This document shows, in pieces, positions 23,764 through 35,660 of a DNA stretch of 64,000 nucleotides. Positions within the stretch are counted from its first letter, which is position 1, and every line of letters begins with the position of its first letter. The notes under the pieces were generated by a model, which had not been told where the DNA came from, made no database searches, and saw only the letters and a program-made list of their open reading frames with translations. A program made the position numbers and the translations under genes. The DNA is taken from positions 32,214,283-32,278,282 of the forward strand of contig OU612066.1 of assembly GCA_914767715.1 (NCBI GenBank), in the 5' to 3' direction. Source of the DNA: Membranipora membranacea (taxonomy: Eukaryota > Bryozoa > Gymnolaemata > Cheilostomatida > Membraniporidae).

Positions 23764-23812
23764 CAGTGTATCGTGTATCAGTGTATCGTGTATCAGTGTA
23801 TCGTGTATCTGT
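23764..23812 (+). repeat. 15-bp minisatellite, three units
   Basis: CAGTGTATCGTGTAT repeats three times in tandem directly after the 110-bp duplication. The spacing of non-repeated bases is zero, so it is not a CRISPR array. Confidence 0.9.
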
Positions 23813-24280
23813 GGGTTATATAATGATTGCATAATTCAAGCGAAGGCGTTCAGTGCTAAAACTAAATAGAACCTAAAACTAAAGATAAAAGCCCGCTCGC
23901 TTATCAAAGAGTAGACTTGGAGCAAGCTAACTACACCTTGTTGTGTACACGGCCCAGTCCGTTTCTCACAGTCCTATGATAATTAATCATAATATACCAG
24001 TGTGAGAGCAAGCAACTCCCTGACATTAAATAAATGTTGTCAAGAATGATAACATTATTGATTTTTATTGGTTTTTATTGGTTTTTATTTTAACTATTCT
24101 ATTGAGGTCGTTAATGTCGCTAACAAATATGTCGTTAATGAAACCCATTCTACAGTATACTGATTTGGTGTAAGACGGTATTTTATTGATTCTTTGACCT
24201 TTTATAGCTGCCATTGAAGATTTGCAAGACAGATGGAATATAAAACATGAAACTGTTTTGCTGATTTCCACAGGTCACCA

Positions 24281-24503
24281 TGGATGCCTGTAACAGCCCG
24301 TAATACAGAAGATGATAATTTCTGACACTTACAGCCGACGCTCTCAGACAGTCGGTGAGGGCGAGCATGTGGCACACCGCAGCTACATTTTTTTTTTTTT
24401 TTGCAAGTTTCTTTAATGAGCTGGCAATGCTATGTAGGTCTCTATTTAGTTCACATAGCACTCGTGTCTGGTTGTTTGATATATCGTTCTGTTCTGCACT
24501 CAT
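24281..24503 (-). CDS. Possible first exon, helical peptide
   Basis: An ATG at 24,503 on the minus strand opens MSAEQNDISNNQTRVLCEL and a helix-like stretch with LHSIASSLKKLAKKKK, staying open to a GTAAGT donor near 24,325. It could be a first coding exon, but the lysine run comes from a 17-base homopolymer and no second exon was found. Confidence 0.25.
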
Positions 24504-25080
24504 CTCTCAGGTAAGTTTTTAGGGAAGACTGGCTGTCGGCTTGATTTCTTAGCACCACATAAATGATATTGTGTCTTAAAGATGAAGAATGTATGAACTG
24601 ACCTGACTGTCACATTCAGATATATGACTTCATATTTGAAAGTTTACGAAATAGATTAATGCTAATATGCAAATTGTCAACTCGTAGTACGACAGCAGGT
24701 GCTGCCGAAGAGACACTAGTATGTGTTTTAGTCTGTTGAGTATATGTGTGTTTGAGTCTTTTTCTGTCTAGGAAAAATGTTGGTTGAATACTCAATAACA
24801 TTGTCAATCTGACAGTCAAATTTGTAATAAAAAGTCACACAGATAAACTTCATCTTAGGTTTCTGAGAGTGAGTCTCGTAAGGACTAGTTTCAAAATAAA
24901 ATACTTATTGTGTCAGCTATCGCAATTGAGATGTTTCTTATGGCGAACAATGTCATCTTCTTTTCTGACTCTGGCAAGCCCCATTCTATTCATATTACAC
25001 TCAGTTATGCCTTAGCAAACTATTGTGTACATAATAAAAGTAAGTGTATTGTGGACAGTTAATCTTGTATTTCTTCACGT

Positions 25081-25370
25081 CTGACTGACCAAGATGGCTG
25101 CCAATTCCATGTGTCTAGGGATTTGTCTCCACAACAATAAAGGTTACACAACTCTTAACTACATACACAGGCTGACTGACCATGAACTCCACAACCAATG
25201 CGCACATAATCTAGTTTTTCCTCGTACAGACCAGTTTCTAGCATTTTCAGTCACGATGGCGGTCACCTACACGAAAATAAAAATTGAAAAGCTAAGATAT
25301 TGAAAGAATCAAAGATTGAAAAAGTGTAGACAGGGTCTTTTTCGATGGAGATTTAGAAATATTACATCAT
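25081..25370 (+). repeat. Dispersed repeat, copy of 19890-20185
   Basis: Same unit and orientation as 19,890-20,185. Both copies end at a TAGAAATA...ACATC block. Bases 24,510-25,080 hold no recognised gene. Confidence 0.8.
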
Positions 25371-28124
25371 TGCCAATAGAATACGCGAGGCCTTGCCATG
25401 GAAGAGCCATGGCAATTAAAAAAATTAACGAGTTTTTGTTGACCTTGCCATTCGAGCTCCAATTAGTTGTAACTGAGTTTAGATGTGAGACTATGCTAAC
25501 AGCTATATGTCTCTCCTCAGATAGGATCACTCCAGGCTGCTTGGATCCGAGTGAAACTCTATGGTAATGGTGATGTAATGGACTGTGACCCGAAGGTACT
25601 TCTCTGTAGCAGTTGAGATCTAGTAGTCACATGTAAGGCCAACAGATTGAGAGTCTTCAGAGCAAGGAGTTAAAAAGCGAGTTTACTAGCCCAGTTCTCA
25701 TCTTCGCATACATCACATCTCTCTAGACTTGATTGTTTTACGAGATGGCAGGTCGTTATGTCTATTTTTTGTTGCTGCTCTTGGCACATTTGCTCAACCT
25801 TCATCTTCGCAGATGGATGAGTTTAGACCAGGTCAGGTCTGAAGTTGTTTGTATCCAGGGCTGAAATCATGAATTTAAAGCTCTTTAACCAGTGATTATA
25901 AATAATTTGACTAGTTCCGAGACCCTTATAGTCTCGTACGCACAGTTTTTGGTTAGAGAGAAATATGTGGCCCTTGTAACTGCTATCTTGGCCAGTGAGA
26001 AGAAGAAGAAGAAGCAAGGTATCACATCCAATAACTCCACAGTGGAGAGCAGATTGATTGCGGATAATGAGTGACTGAAGAATTTTTGATTTTTATTTTC
26101 AACTAACTTTTATAACTTTTATATTTGAGTCCACATAAAAACTCTTTGCAACTTACTGTTAAAATTCTTACAAGTTCGCAGGCTCATTGAATCAGTAAAA
26201 TTTGGAAGCGGCAAAAATCTCCTCATTGTCAGTTGGTGGGCATTTGGCTTTCATGTTTAACCCTTGACAGCTCGGAAAAGGTCTCCTCTCCTTTCTCTGT
26301 ATATCAGCATACAGCCGAAACATAAGTGCCCAGTACGCACAGTCAGCTTCCCACTTTCTGCAGCTCCCGACAGTGTGTTTCCAAATATTGAACACAGTTG
26401 CAGTTCACACCGATTTACAATCCCTTAAAAAAACAGCTATGTAAGATTTGAAATCAATTTGAAGAATTGTATCAAGCAACCAGTGCAGAAAGCTTTGTCA
26501 TATTACAAGGAATGAGCAACTGGTCCTATGAGAACACAATCCAGTTTGCAGGCATCTTATTCCAATTATAGCGTTTATAAATATTCAGATACGAATACAA
26601 TGGCGATCAACTTTACAATGAATATTACTGGAGAACGTTATGAACTGAATGCACACAGTTTTCAAGTCAGATCTATTCTGATTCGTCTGATCCATTCTGA
26701 TCCATTTGTTAACAAGTGTAGAAATGACCAAAATAATGCCAACCAACGGCAGGCATATCACAATGTAAATCAATTAACTTTTTAGGAACTAGTGTAAGAG
26801 GGAGGGAGGCGCATATAATACAATCAGTTTATAAGCATCTCTCTCCAAGCAAAACGTTGATACAAGCTAGATAAAAACGAATAGAATGAAAATCGATAGC
26901 ACATGTGCATATAGCTACAGAATAATATGAAGACAGAAGGATTATAACTGGTTGGCAGGTCTCATAGATTCACAGGAAAGTAAGTACAACGATCATCCAA
27001 ATGCCATCCAACTAGAGGCAAACCAACTATAAATCAATAAACATTTTTGAGCAACTTACTGATGTTAATATTTTGAAAATAGGAGCAGAGGCACAGACTA
27101 GCTGGTCATTAAATAATATGATCCAGCTTGCAGGCATCCCTTTCCGATAATAATGTCACATGAAAAACCAAACAAATAGAATGCAAATCAACAACATAGC
27201 GATTATAGTGACATAATAATACAAACTGTGACTAGACTAGCCAGCTCTGTATCGAACTTACCATGGTAGGCTTTGAAATTGGATCACAACATTTCAAGGG
27301 GCACCGGTGCCATCAATTCATTTACCCCTGGATGATCAGTGATACATGTCCAGAGCCAGTTGCACAGCGTTCGTACATCTGTTTATGCAATCTGTCCCCA
27401 GCCGGCAAGGCTTAGCCAGCAACCTTTTTGAAGAGGTTGCCATTGGGCAGATTTTTTGTTGGCCAATATCCTCTGTCATCACCTGTCTTTGACACGAAAC
27501 AACCAAATGAGAAATCAGCATCCCTATTTTATTCCTGTGAACCATTATCACATCCAAGAATTTTGAAATAGGCAAATATGTGGCCATTGATTGAATCAAC
27601 TGCTTCTGGCACCACTTGCCACTCAACACAAAAATTGGTGGTCATGGAAGGATACAGTCTTTACACTCTTAGGCCAAATGCTCTAACCATGGCAGAAGCC
27701 TTCTACAGCAGACCCACTCAGACAGTACTCCCTGCCCTGACTCCCTCCTCTACAGGCCTTATGAGTAACATAATAAATAAATATATATAACAAATAAATG
27801 AACTATTCAATTTTAATATCGGATAGAGACAGTTAACAATATCCCTGTTATATCCTTCCCTGAGAAGGATATAAACTTATATTAAACTTCTTGAAGTGGT
27901 TGCTAAAAATCCATTTTTGGCAACCTCTTCCACCGGTCCATATGGCATACAATTGGCAACAGTGTTCAGCCTCTTCTGGTAACCTCTTTCCAACTCAGTT
28001 TAGACAACTAATTGCCCGCTGGGTCACTCCCTGACAGCAAAATGATTCGGTCTTTGAAGGCATCATCGCAGCGCCAGCACTCACACAAATAATTTGCCGG
28101 TTTCAAATTCTTCATTCTGAATGA
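25371..28124. other. No recognised gene
   Basis: A minus-strand frame at 26,395-26,192 (WEADCAYWALMFRLYADIQR) looks protein-like but has no partner exon or known domain. A related 60-base phrase (ATCCAG[T/C]TTGCAGGCAT) occurs at 26,537 and 27,121. No other feature is supported. Confidence 0.35.
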
Positions 28125-29189
28125 TCAGGTGTTGGTGGTTAACTCATAACATTATTAAAATTGTCAAATCATACCATGTGTACCGGGAAATTACAGGTTT
28201 AGCTAAAACTAAGACTAAGGTTGAAATACAAGAACTAACAAGCTATCTAATCTAGTAACAAGTCGCAATCCATGTGACTGTTGATCTTGACATATTTGAC
28301 TAGGAGAAATTAGAGAAATTATTGTTGAGGTTTACAATCTGCAAGCTACGCATATTAGTAATGGAAAGCTGTCTTGAAAAAGCAAAAGAGCTGTTGGATA
28401 TATTTTAAGGGGCAACTTGCAGCTTGCTCTTACTAACACCGTACAACCATGTGGTTAACATCAGGATGAATCACATAAATAAGATTTGCCAGTATCTGCA
28501 GAAATTTCTTCACAGCTATAGAATCATGCTTTATATCATCTGAGCATATAATCAAGACATCCCTTTAGATGTCACAGCCAGTTGGGAAAATCATAAGCTT
28601 TGGGTGAATAGTCATGTTATTTCAACAGAAGTAGGTACTCTGTGCCTCCCTGAATATCTAGCATACATGATTCTCAGCAAAGTCTACAACAGTAAGGGTC
28701 TTACGTATGATAATTATTTTTTGCATATTTCAAATGCTAAGATCTGATTGATGGCATTGTAAATATTAGCAGCTGTTTCAAAAGTGTCTTGTAGGCTTTC
28801 CCATGAGCTCTCTAGGGTTTGGACTGAAATTCTGGGATTAGAGCCTATCTTACGCAGGTGGTATTTGGTTTCTTGTTATTCAAATGCGCTCACAGACATC
28901 CTTTTCATTAGCAGTTTTAATATGAGGAAGCAGAAACTTTCTCACTGTCCTCTTGAACTACTTTGGCAGATGCATTGACTATAGCTTCTCCTGCTTCCCT
29001 TTTGCGGCTCTCAAACAGTCTTTTGGATTCTAGGATTTCGGAGGTGGCTGCTCAAAAGATTTCAAAATTGAAATGGCCCTTGGGTTTGGGGTTAAAGGAG
29101 GTGGTGTGTTGGTCTGCTGGTTATTCTCCTGGCGATATCTTCTCATTGCGCTCATTGCGCTGCACGTTCTTTGCAAGCTTTAGCCTCTT
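28125..29189 (-). pseudogene. 3' part of a decayed transposase-like element, split by a LINE
   Basis: This is the inverted relative of 2930-4025. On the minus strand near 28,700-28,480 broken frames give LTVVDFAENH, TIHPKLMIFPTGC and DDIKHDSIAVKKF, the aspartate-bearing blocks of this transposase-like family; 29,190-28,963 holds the basic N-terminal region. The match stops at 29,189, where LINE tail sequence starts, and resumes at about 32,740 with the missing 5' end. The element is thus one copy cut in two. Stops and shifts are many. Confidence 0.65.
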
Positions 29190-29260
29190 GATTGATTGTT
29201 TGATTGATTTATTACATATCACAATAGCACACGTTGCGAAATTCAGTGTAAATACTGGCC

Positions 29261-29660
29261 TTAAACCACTGCTGACACAGCTGGGCTTTGCCCAGCAGTG
29301 CCACCAGTCAAAAATTTAAATAGAGAGTTGTGGCATCAAAACATCTAGCCAGTAGCTTTGAATGGAGTTATATGAGCTCTCAAAATGTAAGGAGTATCTT
29401 CTTCCCCAGCCATCCACCATAAGTGATGATATATGTTGAGGTTGACCAATCACGTTGGATCTCAGCTAGATTTTAAAGGCACCTGATTGGTCAACCTCAA
29501 CATATGTCATCACTAATGGTGGATGGCTGGGGAAGAAGATACTCCTTACATTTTGAGAGCTCATGTAACTCAATTCAAAGCTACTGGCTAGATTTTTTGA
29601 TGCCACAACTCTCTATTTAAATTTTTGACTGGTGGCTATGCTGTGGCAGCAGTGGTTTAA
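29261..29660. repeat. 400-bp palindrome bounded by TTAA
   Basis: The arms start TTAAACCACTGCTG at 29,261 and end at CAGCAGTGGTTTAA (29,660); the long inner arms (GCCACCAGTCAAAAATTT and complement) pair down to a loop near 29,460-29,480. The left arm has about 15 extra bases (GGGCTTTGCCCAGC, itself a small hairpin). It sits in the 3' untranslated part of the LINE. Terminal TTAA resembles the larger palindrome at 60.7 kb. Confidence 0.85.
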
Positions 29661-30444
29661 AATTAGACATGAACGAAATTGGAAAAAAGTCAGAACTCTG
29701 TAGGATTGTTTAAAAGAAAATATGATTTAAAGTATCTACAAGGTGACGTAAAAAACTATCTCTGCCCCATGCTCCTCTATATTTATTGGTTCGATATCTT
29801 CCAGAGCGGCATTGACTAAAGAATTCATTAATGAAATGATCATCGTCATCTATATATTTGATGGCAAGTGTTTTAGTTAGTTTCTGAATGTGTAAATCTA
29901 TGTCATGATACTCAAAACCAAGCTTAGAACAATCTTTAAAAATCTTTCTGATAGCCTTTTTATCACTGGCATAGATACAGGTAAAAATAATAGGTAAAGA
30001 ATCGGAGATGAGGGACATAATAAGACTTTTGAATAACATATTTGCTAGAGGTTTAGAGCTAAAATACACAAAATTCTTAACAATATACATTCTTCTAGCT
30101 GCTGTTGTAACCACTGATTGTACATGCTCATGAAATCTCAAATCCTGATCCACTATAACACCAAGGTACAATATAGTATCTGTTCCATTCAATACAAGTG
30201 AAGGGGTATGACGTTTAACATGTTGGGTTGAGAACATAATTTCTGGGGTCTTAGTTGGGTTTATTAAAATATTTAAGTCTAGAAATTCTTTTAATCGCAT
30301 CAAAATAAGCATGACTGATTGCCAATGCAGCCGGATTATGCAGGTGTCGTCTGCATATTTAATTACAGTAATATTGCTCAGGCTTGAGGTAATCCTATTA
30401 GTATATATAGAGAACAAAAGTGGAAATAAACAACACCCCTGGGA

Positions 30445-31177
30445 CGGTTTCAATTAGAACAGTCGCTAGCAATGGTCACTAAAATCTGTCGTTAAATAGT
30501 AATTTATATAAGATTAATCAAAAACCATAGTGACTGTTATTGAAAACTTACCCACTTAGAAGGTAGCAACTCATTCAATTCAGTCGTTAGCAACAGATTT
30601 TAATGACCATCATGAGTGGGCTCTTAAAAGTTAGCACTAACACCCTGGTTATTGAATCAGTATTTACGACAACTTGTCTTGCATTTGCATAGGCACAGCA
30701 CACAAAATAATTACTTATGTTTTCTATACAATCTGCATACTGAATCTCGTGATCTGACTGGGCATGTAGATCACTGATAAACTAGGCTATCATTACCACA
30801 AAGCAGGTGTCGTAAGGCTAACTATGCATCATGCGTGACTTGAATTTGCGCATGTGCAAGAACAATGAGTTTAGTTTGGGTTCTGATTGCAACTCTGGAA
30901 AGGGGAAATGGGATATCCCCTGCATAAACTGTCAATCAAAATCAGCTGATAATGACAAGAGAGGATAACTATTAATAACAAATCCGCACGCTTTGGGGAG
31001 TATGTCACCAGAGCAGGTAGTCAATCAGATGGCTTCGGAATTCCGAGACTCAATTTTGCAGAGATCAGATCATGCCCAGAGCTGAGCATGCGCAGAATGT
31101 ACAATCTGCATGACATTGTGCATAACACAATGCTATGTGTGAACAACTGGCTAGTGACTGTTCTAATTGAAACTGGT
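30445..31177. mobile_element. hAT-like MITE inserted in the LINE RT domain
   Basis: The inverted ends share GTTTCAATTAGAACAGTC (left 30,447, right complement ending about 31,173) and continue into CTAGC. The 8-base flank CCCTGGGA stands at 30,437-30,444 and again at 31,178-31,185, the target-duplication length of hAT elements. The two extreme ends differ slightly (CGG versus ACCAG). It has no transposase frame. Removing the insert would bring GTSQG next to the remaining RT block, which shows the insertion was later than the LINE. Confidence 0.75.
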
Positions 31178-32740
31178 CCCTGGGATGTTCCTGTGTTTGT
31201 TGTGATTGGATTTGATTTTATGCCATCCACTATTGTTCTTTGTACTCTGTTGGTAAGAAAGCTATATATCCACTGAGTGACATTGGAGTCGAGATGAGTT
31301 AGTTGTGTAATGAGGTCTGGAACAGATATAGTATTGAAAGCTGAAGAGAAGTCTAGGAAGATACACCTTGCATAGTTGGATGCTTTCTCGTCTTGTCACA
31401 GTTGTAGTAAGACATTAGACTGCATCTTGTGTAGAGTGATGTGCACGATATGCAAATTGATGTTTATCCATTGGTGTATGAGTCATTATGTAGTGTTTGA
31501 TAAATCTTTCCAGCATTTTACATATACAGCTTGTGAGAGCTATTGGGCGGTATTGTTCAAGTTGTTCAGGGTTCTGGACTTTAGGAAGTGGTTTGATTAT
31601 GACAGATTTCCATGAATTTGAAATTGACTTTGATTTGATTGACAGATTAAACAGTTCAGCAAAAACAGGGGCCAGTTGATAGCTGCAGAACTTCAGCACT
31701 TTTGGACTGAGACCATCAAAAGTTAAGTCCCTTTAGCCGTCTGAATACTGTCTCTTCTGATATTTCCAGTGGAGGTGCTGAAGTGTTGAGGTCATCAGGT
31801 GAAATGGGTTCTTTTTGGTAGTAGAAGTTGTGCTAGGAGGTAATCCACTAATTTTCTGAATATCAGTCCATGCTTTGGCTGGTTTGTTTACTAGCTGTTG
31901 CTGAATTTTCTTAGAATAATTTTGTTTGCTTTTGGTTATTGATCTGGTGATGTAATGTTTTAGTTTTTTATACAGTTCACGGTCTCCATCCTTATGGGCT
32001 GCTTGTTTTTGATCGATCATGTCTGTTATATGTTTATTAATCCAAGGTTTCTGGTTGGTACACGTCCTGAAGCTCTTCTTGGGTAAGCAAATATCTGTGC
32101 AGAAGTTTATATAATCCGTTGTTATTTTAGTCTGTTCATGGATGTTGTCATCATCGGAGAACAGATTATTCCAGATAGTTATATCCACTGCTGCTTTCAG
32201 TTCTTCACAGTTATCTTCAGAATATATACGTCTGGTAACTCGAGTTGGTTTGTTTATAGATAAGGGTGTGTATATTGGTATGAGGTGTGTTATCAAGTGA
32301 TCTTTAATTCTAATGTAGCATTTATCAAGAATTTTATTGTTCCGTGTAGGTGTTTTTACTGTTTGGTAGTTTCCATCAAGTTTAAAAGGAAGCTGATTAA
32401 AATCCCCCATAACAAGAATGCAGGAATCTGGATGTTTTTTCTCTAGTTCTTTGACATGAAACAGAGATAATTGAAGTCCACTCTCTTGGAAGCTTTCACA
32501 GTGATTGTCCGTATAGTTGAATATAATGTTATTATTTGTCGACCATTTGTTTTCAATATATACCAGAATGCCAACTCCACAAGTTTTATCGCTACCGTCC
32601 GGGAGTCTGTCATTGCGGAACTGTTCATAACCCTCAAGTTCGGTTCTTGAATGTAGCACATCTGGAGTAAGCCAGGATTTGGTAATACTGATAAGCTGAG
32701 ATGGGTTGATATGTATGCTAAAAATGATTTTTCTGTTGAG

Positions 32741-32940
32741 AACTTGCGGATGCTCGATAGTTTTTCTGGCATGTGGCCTTGTCCTCTGCCTCTTTCCTTG
32801 TTTTTACCATGGTGGCTATACCTTCTATTAATGCAACATGTGTTGTTAACATTGATATGAATTTGGGGATCAGTGGTAAAATACTCAGCATTGATTTTTT
32901 GTGGAAGTTAGTTTATCAGTATATAACTTTGTTCAGGAAC
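32741..32940 (-). pseudogene. 5' end of the transposase-like element split by the LINE
   Basis: On the minus strand an ATG near 32,811 opens MVKTRKEAEDKATCQKNYR, the same start as at 2956. Upstream sequence with CATGTTGCATTAATAGAA also matches. The block at 32,864-32,940, however, is in the opposite relative orientation to its 2.8-kb counterpart. The match ends at 32,741 at the LINE 5' end. Confidence 0.65.
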
Positions 32941-33259
32941 TGGATCTAGCTAAAGATCAAGCAGCATTTATGTCACAAATTGAATGACATCTCAGTAGCA
33001 GATATGTTCCCTTGATCCATATATACAACTAGATTATATGTATATATGCTCAGATTTAGGTGGCAATGCTTCAATTTTATCTGGTAACCAAATTGCCACA
33101 ACTCTCAAACAAGCTGTATGATTAAAATCGTCATTGTATCATCATGTTATTTGGGAGTATAGTTCCTACTATTGTACCCAAGTACAGTTTGAATACTAGT
33201 TGAAGTACGACTAGAATAAAAATAATATTGGTTTTTTCCATTCGCATGCTCAAAACAAG

Positions 33260-33560
33260 GTACTATTTTTCCTTGTCAGCCCTGTGAGTGGTTTCGCTAT
33301 TGTGGCAAAACTCTCCACATATTGGTGGTAATATCCCACAGTCCCCGGGAAAGCCTGTAAACTCTTTTGTTGTGGGGGTCAGCCACTCTTCTACTGCTCG
33401 TTTTTTGTTTTAGTATGTTGCGATACCCCCAAATTTACGACTGTCCTAGATATTTTACCTCGGTGCGGAAAAGTTCTCATTTCCTTGACTTGAGTTTGAG
33501 GCCTGCTTCTCGAAACTGTTGAAAAAACTTCTGTCTGTACTCTGTACAGAATCGCCAGGA
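33260..33560 (-). mobile_element. Ty3/Gypsy reverse transcriptase fragment
   Basis: Three minus-strand frames together give FFQQFREAGLKLKSRK, EVKYLGQS, then after shifts GTVGYYHQYVESFATIAKP and LTGLTRK. That is the order found at the RT-to-RNase H boundary of Ty3/Gypsy pol. No LTRs, protease or integrase are seen nearby. It is a small decayed piece. Confidence 0.7.
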
Positions 33561-33575
33561 TCATGGCCTTCTTTA

Positions 33576-33643
33576 CCAATCATCAATGTGTACCAATCAT
33601 CAATGTGTACCAATCATCAATGTGTACCAATCATCAATGTGTA
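33576..33643 (+). repeat. 17-bp minisatellite, four units
   Basis: ACCAATCATCAATGTGT is repeated four times with no spacer. The unit length is not a multiple of three. It is a simple tandem repeat rather than a CRISPR array. Confidence 0.9.
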
Positions 33644-33931
33644 CTCTTTTGTACTTTCTGGGCTTCTAATCAATGTGAGACAAAGTATTTTAGCACAAAG
33701 GCTATAGAAAGTTTGGGCAAAAAATGTTGTGGGAAACATTTCTTCAATATAACGAGTAAAGTACTACTGTTCATTATAACAAAGTCACCAGGTAAAATTG
33801 CATATCCACATCATTCTCCCCATCAACAATTACAGTATCGATCATATATGCAGCAGATTTTCTCAGTTTATTTTTGCAAGTTCCTCTTCATTTGCACTAT
33901 TACTGAGGATATGACTTGTCATCTGTAAAAT

Positions 33932-34440
33932 AGACAGTTTTCTGGGCTCTTATTTATGCCTCAATTCATAGTTGTCCTCTCTCAAGTTTTGTACTTTTAA
34001 CCCACACCGCATAGGAAAAACCTGCTGAAAGAGGGTTACATTGCAAACCGCTTAAGTTAGGATGAAAAATCATTTTTGATTCAGAGTCTGCTCCATTGAA
34101 AACCCTGTGGGACAGGGTTTCCAAATCATTGGAGGCTTGAATGTTGATCAATCTTAATTTTAGTGACGGAACTCAAGAAAGATTCTGCCAAATTGTCCGC
34201 AAAACAGGCAGAAAATGCTATAATTGACTATCCAAATACTAAAACCATTTCCCAAGCTATGTCCATATGAGTTTTCAATGTTGCAGATTCTGAATCAAAA
34301 ATAGTTTTTATCCTATTATAAGCGGTTTTCAAGATAACCCTCTTTTCAGCACGTTTTTCCTATGCGGCGTGGGTTAAAAGTACCAAACCGGAGAGAGGAC
34401 AATTCCAAATTGAGGCTTAAATCAGAGCTCAGAAAACTGG
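33932..34440. repeat. Imperfect foldback, about 510 bp
   Basis: The left arm (AGACAGTTTTCTGGGCTC, then TACTTTTAACCCACACCGCA, then TTTTTGATTCAGAGTCTGC) is matched in reverse complement by the right arm ending AGAAAACTGG at 34,440. Arms are about 150-200 bases with scattered mismatches, and the loop is around 34,110-34,260. No target duplication is clear. It is probably a non-autonomous foldback element. Confidence 0.75.
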
Positions 34441-35151
34441 CTATTGGCTCAATCTCTGCGCCATGAGTTTTCGTCAGAGCTAGAAATTTAGCAGTTTGAA
34501 CATCATAAAAGTTTTTAAACACTAGTTCACTCTTTCATCTGATTCACACTCCCAGTATATGTTTTTACCTTTTCACCGCGATAGTCCCTTTTTGAGAGGG
34601 TATATGTGTTCTGTTTTGTGTTTACCTCTGCAAGGGCTTGTCTGTTTCCAATCGTTCCTAGCCAGCGATTTTCTCTATCAACAAGAGTTGGTCTCTCAGG
34701 AGTAGGGGTGGAACGGATCAGGGTTGGGCAACCTCGGATCGGATATCGGATCGGTCAATAAAATTCAACCTCGTGACGCGTAAAAACGCTAAATTTACCA
34801 GTCACAGCAGCTCTTCTTTTGCACCATAATATACAATTAAGGTCATTGAATACATGGATAGACACCGTCAACAATCTCTTCCCTGAACCATTACCCTAAT
34901 TCAAATGTGCACATATCAGCTTGGATATAATTCTTTACAGGAGCAACTTATCACTCTAACAGCGCAAAGATCACACAAACAGATTATTTGAAAAGATAAT
35001 TTAATGAGTTCTAAGATCTCTTGACGACGAGAATTTGTGCATAGGCACTCAATTTGCCAGAATCACTCAAACCCCAATGTTAAAATTCACTGAGTTTGAA
35101 CAAACTCCCTGCTCCTATGTCCCAACAGGGAGGTATATCCCACCCTCCCTG
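34441..35151. other. No recognised gene
   Basis: AT-rich sequence without a credible frame. A phrase near 34,710-34,760 (GGGTGGAACGGATC, ATCGGATATCGGATCGG) resembles wording inside the neighbouring dispersed repeat. Confidence 0.4.
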
Positions 35152-35660
35152 GTCCCAAACTCTCTGTTGTGATTAGGGATAGGAATTGTCCTCCTACTTT
35201 GAAAAAGCAGAAGAGGATAATTACTTTGTTCATCAACCTAGACATTTTGTTACAAGGAACATCATTGGACAAAACTTTGTCTTATGTCACAACGATCTGA
35301 GTAAGGATGCTTCTATCAATTTCAGCAGAAAAACCACACCCATCAAATTTAATCAGCGGCAATATAGATAGCTATGAAAATGAGATAGGTGTTGAATGCC
35401 TACTGATCACCACTGAGTGCATTCAGCCAAACTCAATTATCTTATCTGAACTACAAATTAATGACTATCATGCTTCCTCCCTTGTCATTTTCAGTGAGAT
35501 AAATGATGCTAAGTGAGTGTTGATTAAAAACGCATCATCTCGGATCAGACATAACACATATCCGACCCGGTTTGTTGTCGGATCCGAGGTCAAATATCCG
35601 AATTTCAACTCCAACCTCAAGAGGTCATTCCACCCATACTCAGGAGAAGACAATTCTTTT
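35152..35660 (+). repeat. Dispersed repeat, copy of 2176-2660
   Basis: Same orientation and same ends as the copy at 2.2 kb (GTCCCAAACTCTCT to GAGGTCATTCCACCC). This copy has extra bases after CTACTTTGAA and in the middle. No coding capacity is seen. Confidence 0.8.

Larger units (their letters stand above)
29190..32740 (-). mobile_element. LINE (CR1/L2/Rex1-like), about 3.5 kb, nearly full length
   Basis: From right to left on the minus strand: endonuclease remnants (LVMGDFNQLPF near 32,400), a linker, reverse transcriptase start (WKSVIIKPLPK, QYRPIALTSCICKMLER at 31,699-31,415), palm (LDFSSAFNTI near 31,340), GTSQG at 31,190, the active-site word KYADDTCI near 30,350, and a C-terminal region ending at 29,710. 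A short (GATT)n-like tail at 29,190-29,210 marks the 3' end, as in CR1/L2-group elements. It lies exactly between the two halves of an older transposase copy. Frameshifts separate the endonuclease and RT frames, and an inserted MITE splits the GTSQG...PLLFSIY block, so the copy is dead. Confidence 0.8.

Noticed and set aside
23764-23812. Possible CRISPR-like array
   Set aside because: 15-bp units without spacers; a simple tandem repeat.
24366-24504. Long T-run as a retroposon poly(A) tail
   Set aside because: A 17-base T run alone, without a recognisable element body or target duplication, is not enough.
31733-32659. 308-codon frame as a host gene
   Set aside because: Contains GDFNQ and linker sequence of a LINE endonuclease region and lies between RT and the LINE 5' end.
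33576-33643. Possible CRISPR-like array
   Set aside because: Four 17-bp units directly abut with no spacers, in a eukaryotic context; it is a minisatellite.
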